In this document: positions 1 to 5,817 of the stretch, piece by piece
How positions within the stretch are numbered: position 1 is the first letter of the stretch
Layout of the letters: every line of letters begins with the position of its first letter
Source of the DNA: Deltaproteobacteria bacterium
GTDB lineage: Bacteria > Desulfobacterota > DSM-4660 > Desulfatiglandales > HGW-15
Length of the DNA: 6,609 bases
Direction of reading: 5' to 3'
Assembly (NCBI GenBank): GCA_016926135.1
Contig: JAFGPH010000080.1
Span: 1-6,609, forward strand
Notes under the pieces: generated by a model
The model's input: the letters and a program-made list of their open reading frames with translations, nothing else
What the model was told of the DNA's origin: nothing
Databases searched by the model: none
Made by a program: the position numbers and the translations under genes

Positions 1-145
1 GACTCGGGGCCAAAGCGGTTGACCAACCTTACTTTGTATGGAATTCTCACCCACACCATTATGCCGACTTGGCCGGCGCATCTCCTGCAAATCCTGTCAG
101 ATTGTCTTTGGCTTTTCCCTTACCCTCCACCCTGAACCTTGAACC
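1..145. other. Intergenic segment, no supportable gene
   Basis: I see no convincing gene here. Short open frames run through it on both strands, but none has a ribosome binding site or a recognisable protein. One minus-strand ATG at 57-59 opens a frame to the left edge without a nearby Shine-Dalgarno. The segment lies downstream of the minus-strand flavoprotein gene, so it could carry that gene's 3' end. There is a weak GC-rich inverted repeat (GCCG...CGGC around 64-77) but no T-run, so I do not call a terminator. The right end merges into a heptamer repeat. Confidence 0.5.
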
Positions 146-156
146 CTAAACCTTTT
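122..156. repeat. Degenerate heptamer tandem repeat over the stop codon
   Basis: Five consecutive 7-base units can be read on the plus strand: ACCCTCC, ACCCTGA, ACCTTGA, ACCCTAA, ACCTTTT. The array covers the stop codon (146-148) and the last codons of the minus-strand flavoprotein gene. A related but different 7-base array lies in that gene's 5' leader. Function is unknown. It resembles the low-complexity CCTTGAA-type heptads I associate with intergenic DNA of some Desulfobacterota, which is recollection and not something checked here. Confidence 0.6.
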
Positions 157-2224
157 TTCTCATCCCCGCCAGGACGCCCAGGGGCACCTCCACGAACAGG
201 GGACGGTCGATCCTGTCCGTCACCTCACCGAGGTCAACGCCCTCCTCCTGGAAAAGGCGCCAGATCATGGGACGGCAGGTCTTGGAACCGCAGGCGCCCA
301 TGCCTGCCCTGGTGAGGGCCTTCAACTGGTTCATGTCCCTCACCCCATCCCGGATGGCCGCCCGGATCTCGCCTGCCGTAACCCTTTCACAACGGCAAAC
401 CACGGCCTCATCGGGCGGAAGTTCCCTTTCATAGACCAGGGAGGGCTCCACCTGCCTCTCCTGGACCCAGATGCCGGCGGCCTGCTTGGCCAGTTCCTTC
501 TCCATCCTGACCTGTACAAGCAACGTGCCGGGAAACCTCCTCGGACTGGAAAGCACCTTCTCCACAGGGTAATAGCCCAAAACGGCTCCTTCCTCATCGG
601 TTACGGGCACCTTCTCCCCCTCCTCCACCTTTTCCCTCCATATCTCATAGGGCAGGGTGACCAGGGGTCTCTCCCCGTCCTTCCGGTAGTCCACCAGGGT
701 GACGGCAAGACCCGGACAGATGTAGAGGCAGCTCATGCATCCCTTGCAGAGGGAGACATCCGTCATGTAGGGCAGGCCCGTGAGGGCGTCTCCTTCGGTG
801 CGGATGGCATTCTCCGGGCAGACCGAGGTGCAGGGGTTACAGGGAACCTCCTGATGGCAGTGGAAGACGGGAAACACCCCCTCTTCCTCGCTCGGTTCCG
901 GCCTCTTCAGGATCGGTCCGGGCCTGGACTTGAGGATCCGCTCGTTCTCCTCCCACTCCCTGGGAATCTCTCCCTCAAAAAGCCCCAGAGACTTGGCGAT
1001 CCGGAGTCCCTCGATCCTGCCCGTGAACATGGCGGCGGAGGCCTCGGCAATCTCCCGGGCATCCCCTGCCCAGGTGACTTCCATGCCCCATTCCCTGGCC
1101 TTGTGGTAGAATTCGTTCACCTCCGCAAGACCCACGGCGATGAGCACCGTGTCCACCTCAAAGGTCTTTTCGGTTCCCGGGATCACCTTCCATTCCCTGT
1201 CCAGTGCGCCGATGGTGACCGACTCCACCCGCTCCACTCCGGACGCGGAGACGACCGTGTGACTCGTATAGATGGGGACCCCCAGCCTCCTGAGTTTGTC
1301 CGCGTGCACCCTGTAACCGCTCACCGTGGGAAGCGCCTCGATCAGGGCCGCCACCGCGATTCCGGCCTGGATCGCGTGGTATCCTGCAATGAGGCCCACG
1401 TTGCCGCCGCCTACGATCAGAACCCTCTCGGAGGACTTGACGAGATCACGATTGACCAGGGTCTGGAAGGCGCCGGCGCCGTAGATGCCCGGCAGTGTAT
1501 TGCCTGGAAAGGAGAGCATTTTTTCCCTCGCCCCCGTGGCCACCAGCAGCTTGAGGGGTTTGATTTTTCTGTAGATGCCTCCTTTCACCACCCCCACAAT
1601 GCCGTCCGAAAAAACCCCCACTGCCGTGGCGTTCAGCCAGACCTCGACGGAGTCGAATCCCCTCACCTCCTTCTCCAGCAACCGGGCGATCTCAAATCCC
1701 CGGGTGCCCGCCCTGGAGTCCTCCACGGAACCGAAGAACTTGTGCGTCTGAAGCAGGAGTTTCCCCCCCAGCCCGGGTTTGTCGTCCACCAGCAGGGTGT
1801 CCACCCCCGTCTTCCCGAGTTCGATGGCGGCAGAAATCCCGGCCGGCCCCCCTCCCAGGATCATGACCTCCACCTCCCGAACAGGAGGCTCCCGCAGCAC
1901 GGGCACCCTGTCATCCTCGGGCAGCATCGGAAGCCCCTCCATCCCCTCTATCGACATCCCGTCTTCCAGGGGAGTCATGCAGGCCTTCGCGGGGATCCCA
2001 TCGACCACCACCATGCACTGGGAGCACTGGCCGTTGGCGCAGAACAGACCCTGGGGACTGCCGTCCTTGGGATGGTGGCCGAACACGTGAATGCCGTTCG
2101 CCACCAGGGCGGAGCTGATCATTTCCCCCTTATACCCTTTGAGGGATTTCCCGTTCCACGTGAATGCCACCCCCCTTCTTCTGGGTATCTCCAGGATGGG
2201 GTGTTTCATGATTCTCATCTCCAT
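146..2224 (-). CDS. FAD-dependent oxidoreductase with 2Fe-2S, two 4Fe-4S and BFD-like domains
   Basis: This 692-residue protein is probably a cytoplasmic dehydrogenase that passes electrons from an amine or amino-acid-type substrate, or from NAD(P)H, through a chain of iron-sulfur clusters. In order: a Fer2_4-type [2Fe-2S] domain (about 15-100, Cys62, 67, 70, 82); an FAD dinucleotide fold (GGGPAG 124-129) with an inserted NAD(P) fold (GGGNVG 272-277) and a distal WAGD (385-388); a dicluster ferredoxin (Cys456, 462, 465, 469 and Cys493, 496, 499, 503); and a BFD-like [2Fe-2S] domain (Cys610, 612, 645, 650). The architecture resembles the alpha subunits of sarcosine oxidase, hydroxyproline dehydrogenase and archaeal dye-linked proline dehydrogenase, but with the ferredoxin fused in. 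Those enzymes need a catalytic beta subunit, and none is visible here. The substrate is therefore unknown. I chose the ATG at 2222-2224 because AAGGAGAGG sits seven bases upstream; an in-frame ATG at 2254 would add ten residues. Confidence 0.93.
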   Translation of the reverse strand: MEMRIMKHPILEIPRRRGVAFTWNGKSLKGYKGEMISSALVANGIHVFGHHPKDGSPQGLFCANGQCSQCMVVVDGIPAKACMTPLEDGMSIEGMEGLPMLPEDDRVPVLREPPVREVEVMILGGGPAGISAAIELGKTGVDTLLVDDKPGLGGKLLLQTHKFFGSVEDSRAGTRGFEIARLLEKEVRGFDSVEVWLNATAVGVFSDGIVGVVKGGIYRKIKPLKLLVATGAREKMLSFPGNTLPGIYGAGAFQTLVNRDLVKSSERVLIVGGGNVGLIAGYHAIQAGIAVAALIEALPTVSGYRVHADKLRRLGVPIYTSHTVVSASGVERVESVTIGALDREWKVIPGTEKTFEVDTVLIAVGLAEVNEFYHKAREWGMEVTWAGDAREIAEASAAMFTGRIEGLRIAKSLGLFEGEIPREWEENERILKSRPGPILKRPEPSEEEGVFPVFHCHQEVPCNPCTSVCPENAIRTEGDALTGLPYMTDVSLCKGCMSCLYICPGLAVTLVDYRKDGERPLVTLPYEIWREKVEEGEKVPVTDEEGAVLGYYPVEKVLSSPRRFPGTLLVQVRMEKELAKQAAGIWVQERQVEPSLVYERELPPDEAVVCRCERVTAGEIRAAIRDGVRDMNQLKALTRAGMGACGSKTCRPMIWRLFQEEGVDLGEVTDRIDRPLFVEVPLGVLAGMRKKV

Positions 2225-2226
2225 CG

Positions 2227-2254
2227 CGCCTCTCCTTGCACCTTGCACCTCCAT
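2227..2254 (-). repeat. TGCAAGG heptamer repeat in the flavoprotein leader
   Basis: On the minus strand two exact TGCAAGG units (2234-2247) are flanked by degenerate ones (ATGGAGG upstream, AGAGGCG downstream), keeping a 7-base period. The last perfect unit supplies part of the Shine-Dalgarno. It parallels the heptamer array at the other end of the same gene. Confidence 0.5.
2229..2237 (-). promoter_or_regulatory. Shine-Dalgarno deciding the flavoprotein start
   Basis: On the minus strand AAGGAGAGG ends a few bases before the ATG at 2224, with seven bases between AGGAG and the ATG. This supports the internal start over the farther ATG at 2254, which has no comparable site. The site lies inside a heptamer repeat. 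Confidence 0.75.
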
Positions 2255-2303
2255 TTAGTACACATCCATCCCGTTGTAAAGGGACGAAGCCGACCTTCCG
2301 AGG

Positions 2304-2332
2304 TTGACATCCCCGCTGTGGCCCCATAAAAT
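2304..2332 (+). promoter_or_regulatory. Sigma70-type promoter for the membrane protein gene
   Basis: A perfect -35 box TTGACA (2304-2309) is followed after exactly 17 bases by TAAAAT (2327-2332), five of six matches to TATAAT. Transcription would start near 2339, giving an untranslated leader of about 170 bases before the ATG at 2512. This is the best promoter match in the window. The promoter call is inference from consensus. Confidence 0.7.
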
Positions 2333-2359
2333 CCGGTTCATCCGGCAAATGAGTACCGG
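2333..2359 (+). promoter_or_regulatory. Inverted repeat at the predicted transcription start
   Basis: CCGGT (2333-2337) pairs with ACCGG (2355-2359), and CAT (2339-2341) with ATG (2349-2351), around the loop CCGGCAA. It begins directly after the -10 box and spans the predicted start site. It therefore fits an operator in DNA better than a transcript hairpin. No regulator is identified. Confidence 0.35.
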
Positions 2360-2371
2360 TAAGGGCAGGAT

Positions 2372-2422
2372 GCCGTCAGGGGGAAGACGGCCAAGGGGGG
2401 TCTTAGGAGTGGCCGGCGTCTT
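2372..2422 (+). promoter_or_regulatory. Alternative hairpins in the 5' leader
   Basis: GCCGTC (2372-2377) can pair with GACGGC (2386-2391) as a six-base-pair hairpin with an eight-base loop. The overlapping segment AAGACG (2384-2389) can instead pair with CGTCTT (2417-2422). The two pairings exclude each other, the layout expected of a switchable or attenuated leader. I recognise no known riboswitch core. In GC-rich DNA such pairings also arise by chance. Confidence 0.3.
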
Positions 2423-2459
2423 CGTCCTTTTACGGTGTTACGGGATGGGGTAACCCTTG

Positions 2460-2480
2460 GGCGGCCCTGCCAGGGCCGCC
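2460..2480 (+). promoter_or_regulatory. Perfect 9-bp GC hairpin ahead of the ribosome site
   Basis: GGCGGCCCT (2460-2468) is followed by a three-base loop GCC and its exact complement AGGGCCGCC (2472-2480). No T-run follows on either strand, so it is not a typical intrinsic terminator. It ends 14 bases before the AGGAAGG ribosome binding site (2495-2501) and could affect translation or mRNA stability. A smaller hairpin, GTTAC/GTAAC (2437-2454), precedes it. Confidence 0.5.
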
Positions 2481-2511
2481 GAGGACCGTCGTTGAGGAAG
2501 GTCGACACACC

Positions 2512-3303
2512 ATGGCGGGCAATGCACCGGACACCTTTGAAAGGCAAAAGACCCTCCTTGGGTTTTTCTCCACGCTCTTCCTGCTGATCTCCTTCGCCCT
2601 TTTGCTTCTCGCCCTGTTGCTTCCCTTTTACGACCCCTTGAAGGGCTCTCCCTTGCGAGCCTTTCTCCCGTTGGCCGTGATCGCCCTGGCCCTCCCCCTC
2701 ATCCTGCTTCGGCGCTGCATACTCAACCCCATGATGGAACGCCTTCGTGAGGCGACCGTAACCGTCCTGGAAAGCGTTCCCCGGCCGATGATCATGAGCT
2801 CGAGCGGTGTGATGGCATGGTCCGGTTCTCCGATGGTGCTCCGCGATCCCGCACCAGGTCGCGGCCCAGGGAAATACCTGGTCACCCTGCAGGTATCCAA
2901 ACACCAGGTGCCCACGGAAGGGGAACAGGAGGTGGAGGCTTACCTTCGGCCTCAGGCCCCTGTTTCTCAGATCGTCATACGAAGCAGCAGGGGATGGTTT
3001 ATGGGCAGGCTCATGTCAAGGAATGACCTGAAGGCCGAGGCGGAGAAGTTCACGAGGCTCGTGCGGGCTGTGATCGGAACGATCAGTGTTGTCTTCGTTG
3101 GGACCGTTGTTTTCTTCGCATGGCAATACCTTTCACAGAGGACCGTCGCCCTTCGCCCCCTTTTGACGGCTTTCCTGGGGGCTGCGGTCTTCGTCCCGCT
3201 TCTCTGCTTCCTGATGCGCCTCTCCCTGCGAAAACTCAGCCGCTTCGTCGAATCCTTGGACAGGGAAGATCCCCACGAATACTGGGATCCGCTGGCCCCG
3301 TAA
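2512..3303 (+). CDS. Four-helix integral membrane protein of unknown function
   Basis: I do not recognise this 263-residue protein. Hydrophobic segments lie at about 15-39, 48-66, 187-208 and 217-236, forming two helical hairpins around a soluble middle part of about 120 residues (67-186). The positive residues beside the helices (Arg67-Arg68, Arg182, Arg185) suggest that the middle part and both termini face the cytoplasm. The middle contains a short Gly/Pro-rich loop (PAPGRGPGK, 113-121) and then probable beta strands. There are no cysteine clusters, nucleotide loops or obvious catalytic motifs. The start ATG has AGGAAGG ten bases upstream. It is the credible frame here because the overlapping minus-strand frames are low-complexity and charged. 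The gene has its own promoter and a long leader, and converges on the hydrolase gene with 11 bp between stop codons, so its function cannot be read from operon partners. Confidence 0.8.
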   Translation: MAGNAPDTFERQKTLLGFFSTLFLLISFALLLLALLLPFYDPLKGSPLRAFLPLAVIALALPLILLRRCILNPMMERLREATVTVLESVPRPMIMSSSGVMAWSGSPMVLRDPAPGRGPGKYLVTLQVSKHQVPTEGEQEVEAYLRPQAPVSQIVIRSSRGWFMGRLMSRNDLKAEAEKFTRLVRAVIGTISVVFVGTVVFFAWQYLSQRTVALRPLLTAFLGAAVFVPLLCFLMRLSLRKLSRFVESLDREDPHEYWDPLAP

Positions 3304-3314
3304 GGCTCCCGTCC

Positions 3315-4145
3315 TCATATTCTCCCATGCCCTGCAAAGGTGGCGAAGTTCCTGAAATAGCCTTCCCCTCCAACCACATAGGTGTCATTGTGGCCTGCCC
3401 CACGGATGGGGTAGAAGAACTTGGGTGCCCCTGCCGCCGCGTAGAGCCTCTCCCCCATGGAAAAGGGGATAAGTTCGTCCGCGTCGCCGTGAATGACGAG
3501 AAGGGGGACCTTCACCCGGGAAACCTTCTCCAGATTGTTGTAGTGGTCCGGCACAAAAGGGGAGATGGGGAGAAAGAGCGGCATGGTCTTTGCCATGTCC
3601 CTCATCGAGGTGAAGGCGCTTTCGAGGACCAGGGCCTTCACCCTTCTCCCGAGCGCCACCTCGACGGCCACCGCGCCCCCCAGGGAACGTCCGAAAGGGA
3701 CGATTTCATCCGCAGATATTCCCTCCCTGTGAAGCAGGTAATCATAGGCCGCCAGCCCGTCCGCATAGATCCCCTTTTCCGAAGGGCGCCCCTCGCTCTT
3801 CCCGTACCCCCGGTAATCGAATATGAAAACCCTCAGCCCCTTCCCCAGAAGCCTGGAGACATTGTCCAGGCGGTGGGAAATGTTTCCCGCGTTCCCGTGG
3901 CAGAAGAGGATCACCGGGCCTTCCTGCCTGGAGGCGAAATACCAGCCGTGAAGGCGCTTGCCGTCCCCGCTTTCAAAGGTGACATCCTTGTACGGGAGGC
4001 CCAGGGCCTGGGGAGAGAATTCCAGGCTCCGCTGCGGAAAAAAGACAAAGAAGTTCTCCACCCGGGGGTAGAAGAGATAAAAGAGCGCCCCGCAAAGGGC
4101 AACCAGGCACACGAGGTATATCCATTGGACCGGCATGAAAAGCAT
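3315..4145 (-). CDS. Membrane-anchored alpha/beta hydrolase (ABHD13/ABHD17/Bem46-like)
   Basis: This is a 276-residue serine hydrolase of the alpha/beta fold. It starts with one hydrophobic helix (about 8-26) that is likely an uncleaved membrane anchor. The catalytic domain shows the oxyanion motif HGNAGN (83-88), the conserved DYRGYGKSEG segment (110-119), the nucleophile elbow GRSLGG (152-157, Ser154), the acid in HGDADELIP (Asp223) and the base in GAGHND (His252). These are the hallmarks of the Bem46/YfhR/ABHD13 group. Relatives include eukaryotic depalmitoylases, but most bacterial members have no known substrate; an ester or thioester is likely. The frame stays open to a TTG at 4247. I prefer the ATG at 4145 because a promoter candidate falls at 4182-4210, inside that extension, and the extra 34 residues look unlike a coding N-terminus. 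No strong ribosome site supports either, and a GTG at 4166 is also possible. Confidence 0.9.
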   Translation of the reverse strand: MLFMPVQWIYLVCLVALCGALFYLFYPRVENFFVFFPQRSLEFSPQALGLPYKDVTFESGDGKRLHGWYFASRQEGPVILFCHGNAGNISHRLDNVSRLLGKGLRVFIFDYRGYGKSEGRPSEKGIYADGLAAYDYLLHREGISADEIVPFGRSLGGAVAVEVALGRRVKALVLESAFTSMRDMAKTMPLFLPISPFVPDHYNNLEKVSRVKVPLLVIHGDADELIPFSMGERLYAAAGAPKFFYPIRGAGHNDTYVVGGEGYFRNFATFAGHGRI

Positions 4146-4181
4146 TCGCCAGAGTCTGTTTCTCACCCCAACCGGAGCCTT

Positions 4182-4210
4182 AGTACACCGTTTCACAAAT
4201 CCGTTCACAA
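4182..4210 (-). promoter_or_regulatory. Candidate promoter for the hydrolase gene
   Basis: On the minus strand TTGTGA (4205-4210) lies 17 bases from TGTACT (4182-4187). Each box matches the sigma70 consensus at four of six positions. Transcription would start near 4175, about 30 bases before the preferred ATG at 4145. The call is moderate because both boxes are imperfect. Confidence 0.4.
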
Positions 4211-4212
4211 AT
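4188..4212. repeat. Tandem direct repeat CCGTT(T)CACAAAT
   Basis: CCGTTTCACAAAT (4188-4200) is followed immediately by CCGTTCACAAAT (4201-4212), differing by one inserted T. The pair covers the -35 box and spacer of the candidate hydrolase promoter. That position fits an operator bound by a dimeric or tandem-binding regulator, but no regulator is identified. Confidence 0.45.
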
Positions 4213-4254
4213 GCCGATGCCCTCGCAGGAAGCCGGAAAACCTGCAATATTGTA

Positions 4255-4283
4255 TTGCGAAGGAGCGTCCAATCTCCTACACT
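4255..4283 (+). promoter_or_regulatory. Candidate promoter for the receiver-PFK gene
   Basis: TTGCGA (4255-4260) and TACACT (4278-4283) are separated by 17 bases; each matches the sigma70 consensus at four of six positions. The predicted start near 4290 leaves a leader of about 45 bases. The ribosome site GAGGGA (4324-4329) stands five bases before the ATG at 4335. Confidence 0.45.
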
Positions 4284-4334
4284 GGCGTATCATAAACCAT
4301 TTGATCCGCCATTTCCAGGCCATGAGGGATTGCC

Positions 4335-5810
4335 ATGAAAGAAAAGCACAGGATCCTGATCGTAGACGGCGACGAGGCGGCGAGAGAGAACTGGGCAGGC
4401 ATTGTCCGGAAAGACCCTGACTTTCAGGTCGATCAGGCCTCTTCCGGCAAAGAGGCCCTCAGGAAAATACGCAGGGTCGTCCCCGACATCGTGCTTTCCG
4501 CCCTGAGTGTTCCCGATATGGAAGGCCTCTCCCTCTGCCGGGAGCTCAAGTCCGATCCTGACGCGCCTCAGGCGAACATCTACTTCATCCTGGTAGGCCC
4601 GGCCGGCACAGAGGGGGAGAGGGTACGCCATGTGGAGGTAGGCGCCGACGACTACCTGGCAAGCCCTGTCAGGCCCGACGAGCTTCTCGCCAGGGTCAAG
4701 GTGGGCCAACGGATAGCCATTCAGCTCAAGAGGGCGGACCTGGAGTACAAGCGCATGTTCCAGGAAATTGATATGCTCCTGGTTCAGGACGGAGGATGCG
4801 CACCCGGCTACAACCCGGTCACCGCTTTTATCACCTACCATATGGAGGCCCAGGGAAGGAGGGTTTACGCCACCATGGAAGGTTTCAAATCCCTGGCCTC
4901 CGGTAAAGACACCGACTTCCTCCGTCTCGTCTATGATCCCGTGCTTTTCAAGAAGCTGGATCGACACCCCGGCGTATATCATGCGGCCCCCCTTTCGGAA
5001 TGGAGGGGCGCCCAACTCAGGAGCGAGCGGTACAAGGACTTCCTGAAGCCCGAGGTTCAGAGGAAGGCGGCTGCCATCATCAAGAGGAAGAAGGTGAGAG
5101 GCATCATCGCCATCGGGGGCAACGGCACCTTCAAAGGGATCCGCTCCCTCTGTGAAATGATCCCCACATCCATCCAGACCTTCTTCATTCCCGTCACCAT
5201 CGACAGCGACGTGGCTGGCACGGACTGCATCGGCCAGTTCACGGGTGTCGAGATCGGCGCCGAAAAGATCCGGTGTTACATGGCCGATGCCAGGACCCAT
5301 AAGAGGATCTACATCGTGGAAATGATGGGCGCCAACAGCGGCTTCCATGCCCTCCACTCCTGCCTGGGCGCGAGGGCCCACATGGCCGTGCTGCCCAACA
5401 GTGTGATCGACCACAGGAGAGTGGCTTCGGCCCTCAACAGGAGAGACGAGGCCGTCATCGTGGTGGCCGAAGGGTACAAGAAGCTGGAGAGGGAAGCCAG
5501 GGGCATCAAGGACAACGCAGCCGAATACTTCTACAAGGAACTGGTGGCGACCGGTATCAAGATCAGGCGCAGGGTCGTGTGCGAGCCGTTCTCCAGGGAC
5601 ATTCGGGGGGCCGCTCCCAACAACATGGACATCTCCCTGGCCCAGCGTATGGCCTATAACGTGGCATCCTACATGAAGGCAGGGACCAGCAGACTGATGC
5701 CTGCCGTTCAGTCCGGCAGGGAATACGCCATCCCCTTCAACGAGATCGAAACGGACAACCTGAAGGAGAAGGACCTGATGGTGCTCGCCGACCGGCTCAC
5801 CAGCGGTTAA
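4335..5810 (+). CDS. Receiver domain fused to 6-phosphofructokinase-family domain
   Basis: This 491-residue protein joins a response-regulator receiver (about 5-124) by a charged helical linker (125-145) to a phosphofructokinase fold (about 146-491). PFK enzymes phosphorylate fructose 6-phosphate. The PFK part shows DGGCAPGYN (152-160), GGNGTFKG (261-268), VTIDSD (287-292, catalytic Asp290 with Asp292), HKR (322-324), MGANSG (331-336), AEGYKK (378-383) and IRGAAPNN (423-430). The last resembles the IRAVPSN stretch of plant and mixed-group PFKs more than bacterial PfkA. Position 264 is Gly, as in ATP enzymes, and the Lys of PPi enzymes is Val287. The receiver keeps its shape (ILIVD, VPDMEG, GADDYL) but has Ala56 for the phospho-acceptor Asp, Val87 for the Thr/Ser, Ser110 for the Lys and Gly12 in the acidic pair. 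It is unlikely to be phosphorylated in the usual way. Both domains share one uninterrupted frame. Whether the kinase is active is open. Confidence 0.92.
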   Translation: MKEKHRILIVDGDEAARENWAGIVRKDPDFQVDQASSGKEALRKIRRVVPDIVLSALSVPDMEGLSLCRELKSDPDAPQANIYFILVGPAGTEGERVRHVEVGADDYLASPVRPDELLARVKVGQRIAIQLKRADLEYKRMFQEIDMLLVQDGGCAPGYNPVTAFITYHMEAQGRRVYATMEGFKSLASGKDTDFLRLVYDPVLFKKLDRHPGVYHAAPLSEWRGAQLRSERYKDFLKPEVQRKAAAIIKRKKVRGIIAIGGNGTFKGIRSLCEMIPTSIQTFFIPVTIDSDVAGTDCIGQFTGVEIGAEKIRCYMADARTHKRIYIVEMMGANSGFHALHSCLGARAHMAVLPNSVIDHRRVASALNRRDEAVIVVAEGYKKLEREARGIKDNAAEYFYKELVATGIKIRRRVVCEPFSRDIRGAAPNNMDISLAQRMAYNVASYMKAGTSRLMPAVQSGREYAIPFNEIETDNLKEKDLMVLADRLTSG

Positions 5811-5817
5811 CAGGACG

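Larger units (their letters stand above)
2225..2511. other. Divergent intergenic region (287 bp)
   Basis: This region separates the minus-strand flavoprotein gene from the plus-strand membrane protein gene. It holds the heptamer leader repeat, a near-consensus plus-strand promoter, and a GC-rich leader with several inverted repeats. For the minus-strand gene I find only a weak candidate: TTTACA around 2275-2280 with no good -10 at the proper distance, so that promoter is not called. No open frame here has support. Confidence 0.7.

Noticed and set aside
1..59. Possible minus-strand gene start (ATG at 57-59) running off the left edge
   Set aside because: Only 19 codons are visible, there is no ribosome site at the proper distance, and nothing in it is recognisable.
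143..152. CCCTAAA resembling a plant-type telomere repeat
   Set aside because: It is one unit of a degenerate heptamer array inside bacterial-type coding and intergenic sequence, not a telomere.
854..2329. A 491-residue plus-strand open frame opposite the flavoprotein gene
   Set aside because: Its translation is His/Pro/Gly-rich and motif-free, while the minus strand encodes clear FAD and Fe-S motifs. It is a shadow frame.
2460..2480. The 9-bp GC hairpin as an intrinsic terminator
   Set aside because: No T-run follows on either strand, and it lies between a promoter and the gene it would serve.
2338..2904. Minus-strand open frame over the membrane protein gene and its leader
   Set aside because: The product is low-complexity and highly charged (Gly/Glu/Gln/Lys), the expected antisense of a Leu-rich membrane protein.
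3120..4295. A 391-residue plus-strand open frame across the hydrolase gene
   Set aside because: The opposite strand carries a complete serine-hydrolase triad. This frame has no domain and also overlaps the end of the membrane protein gene.
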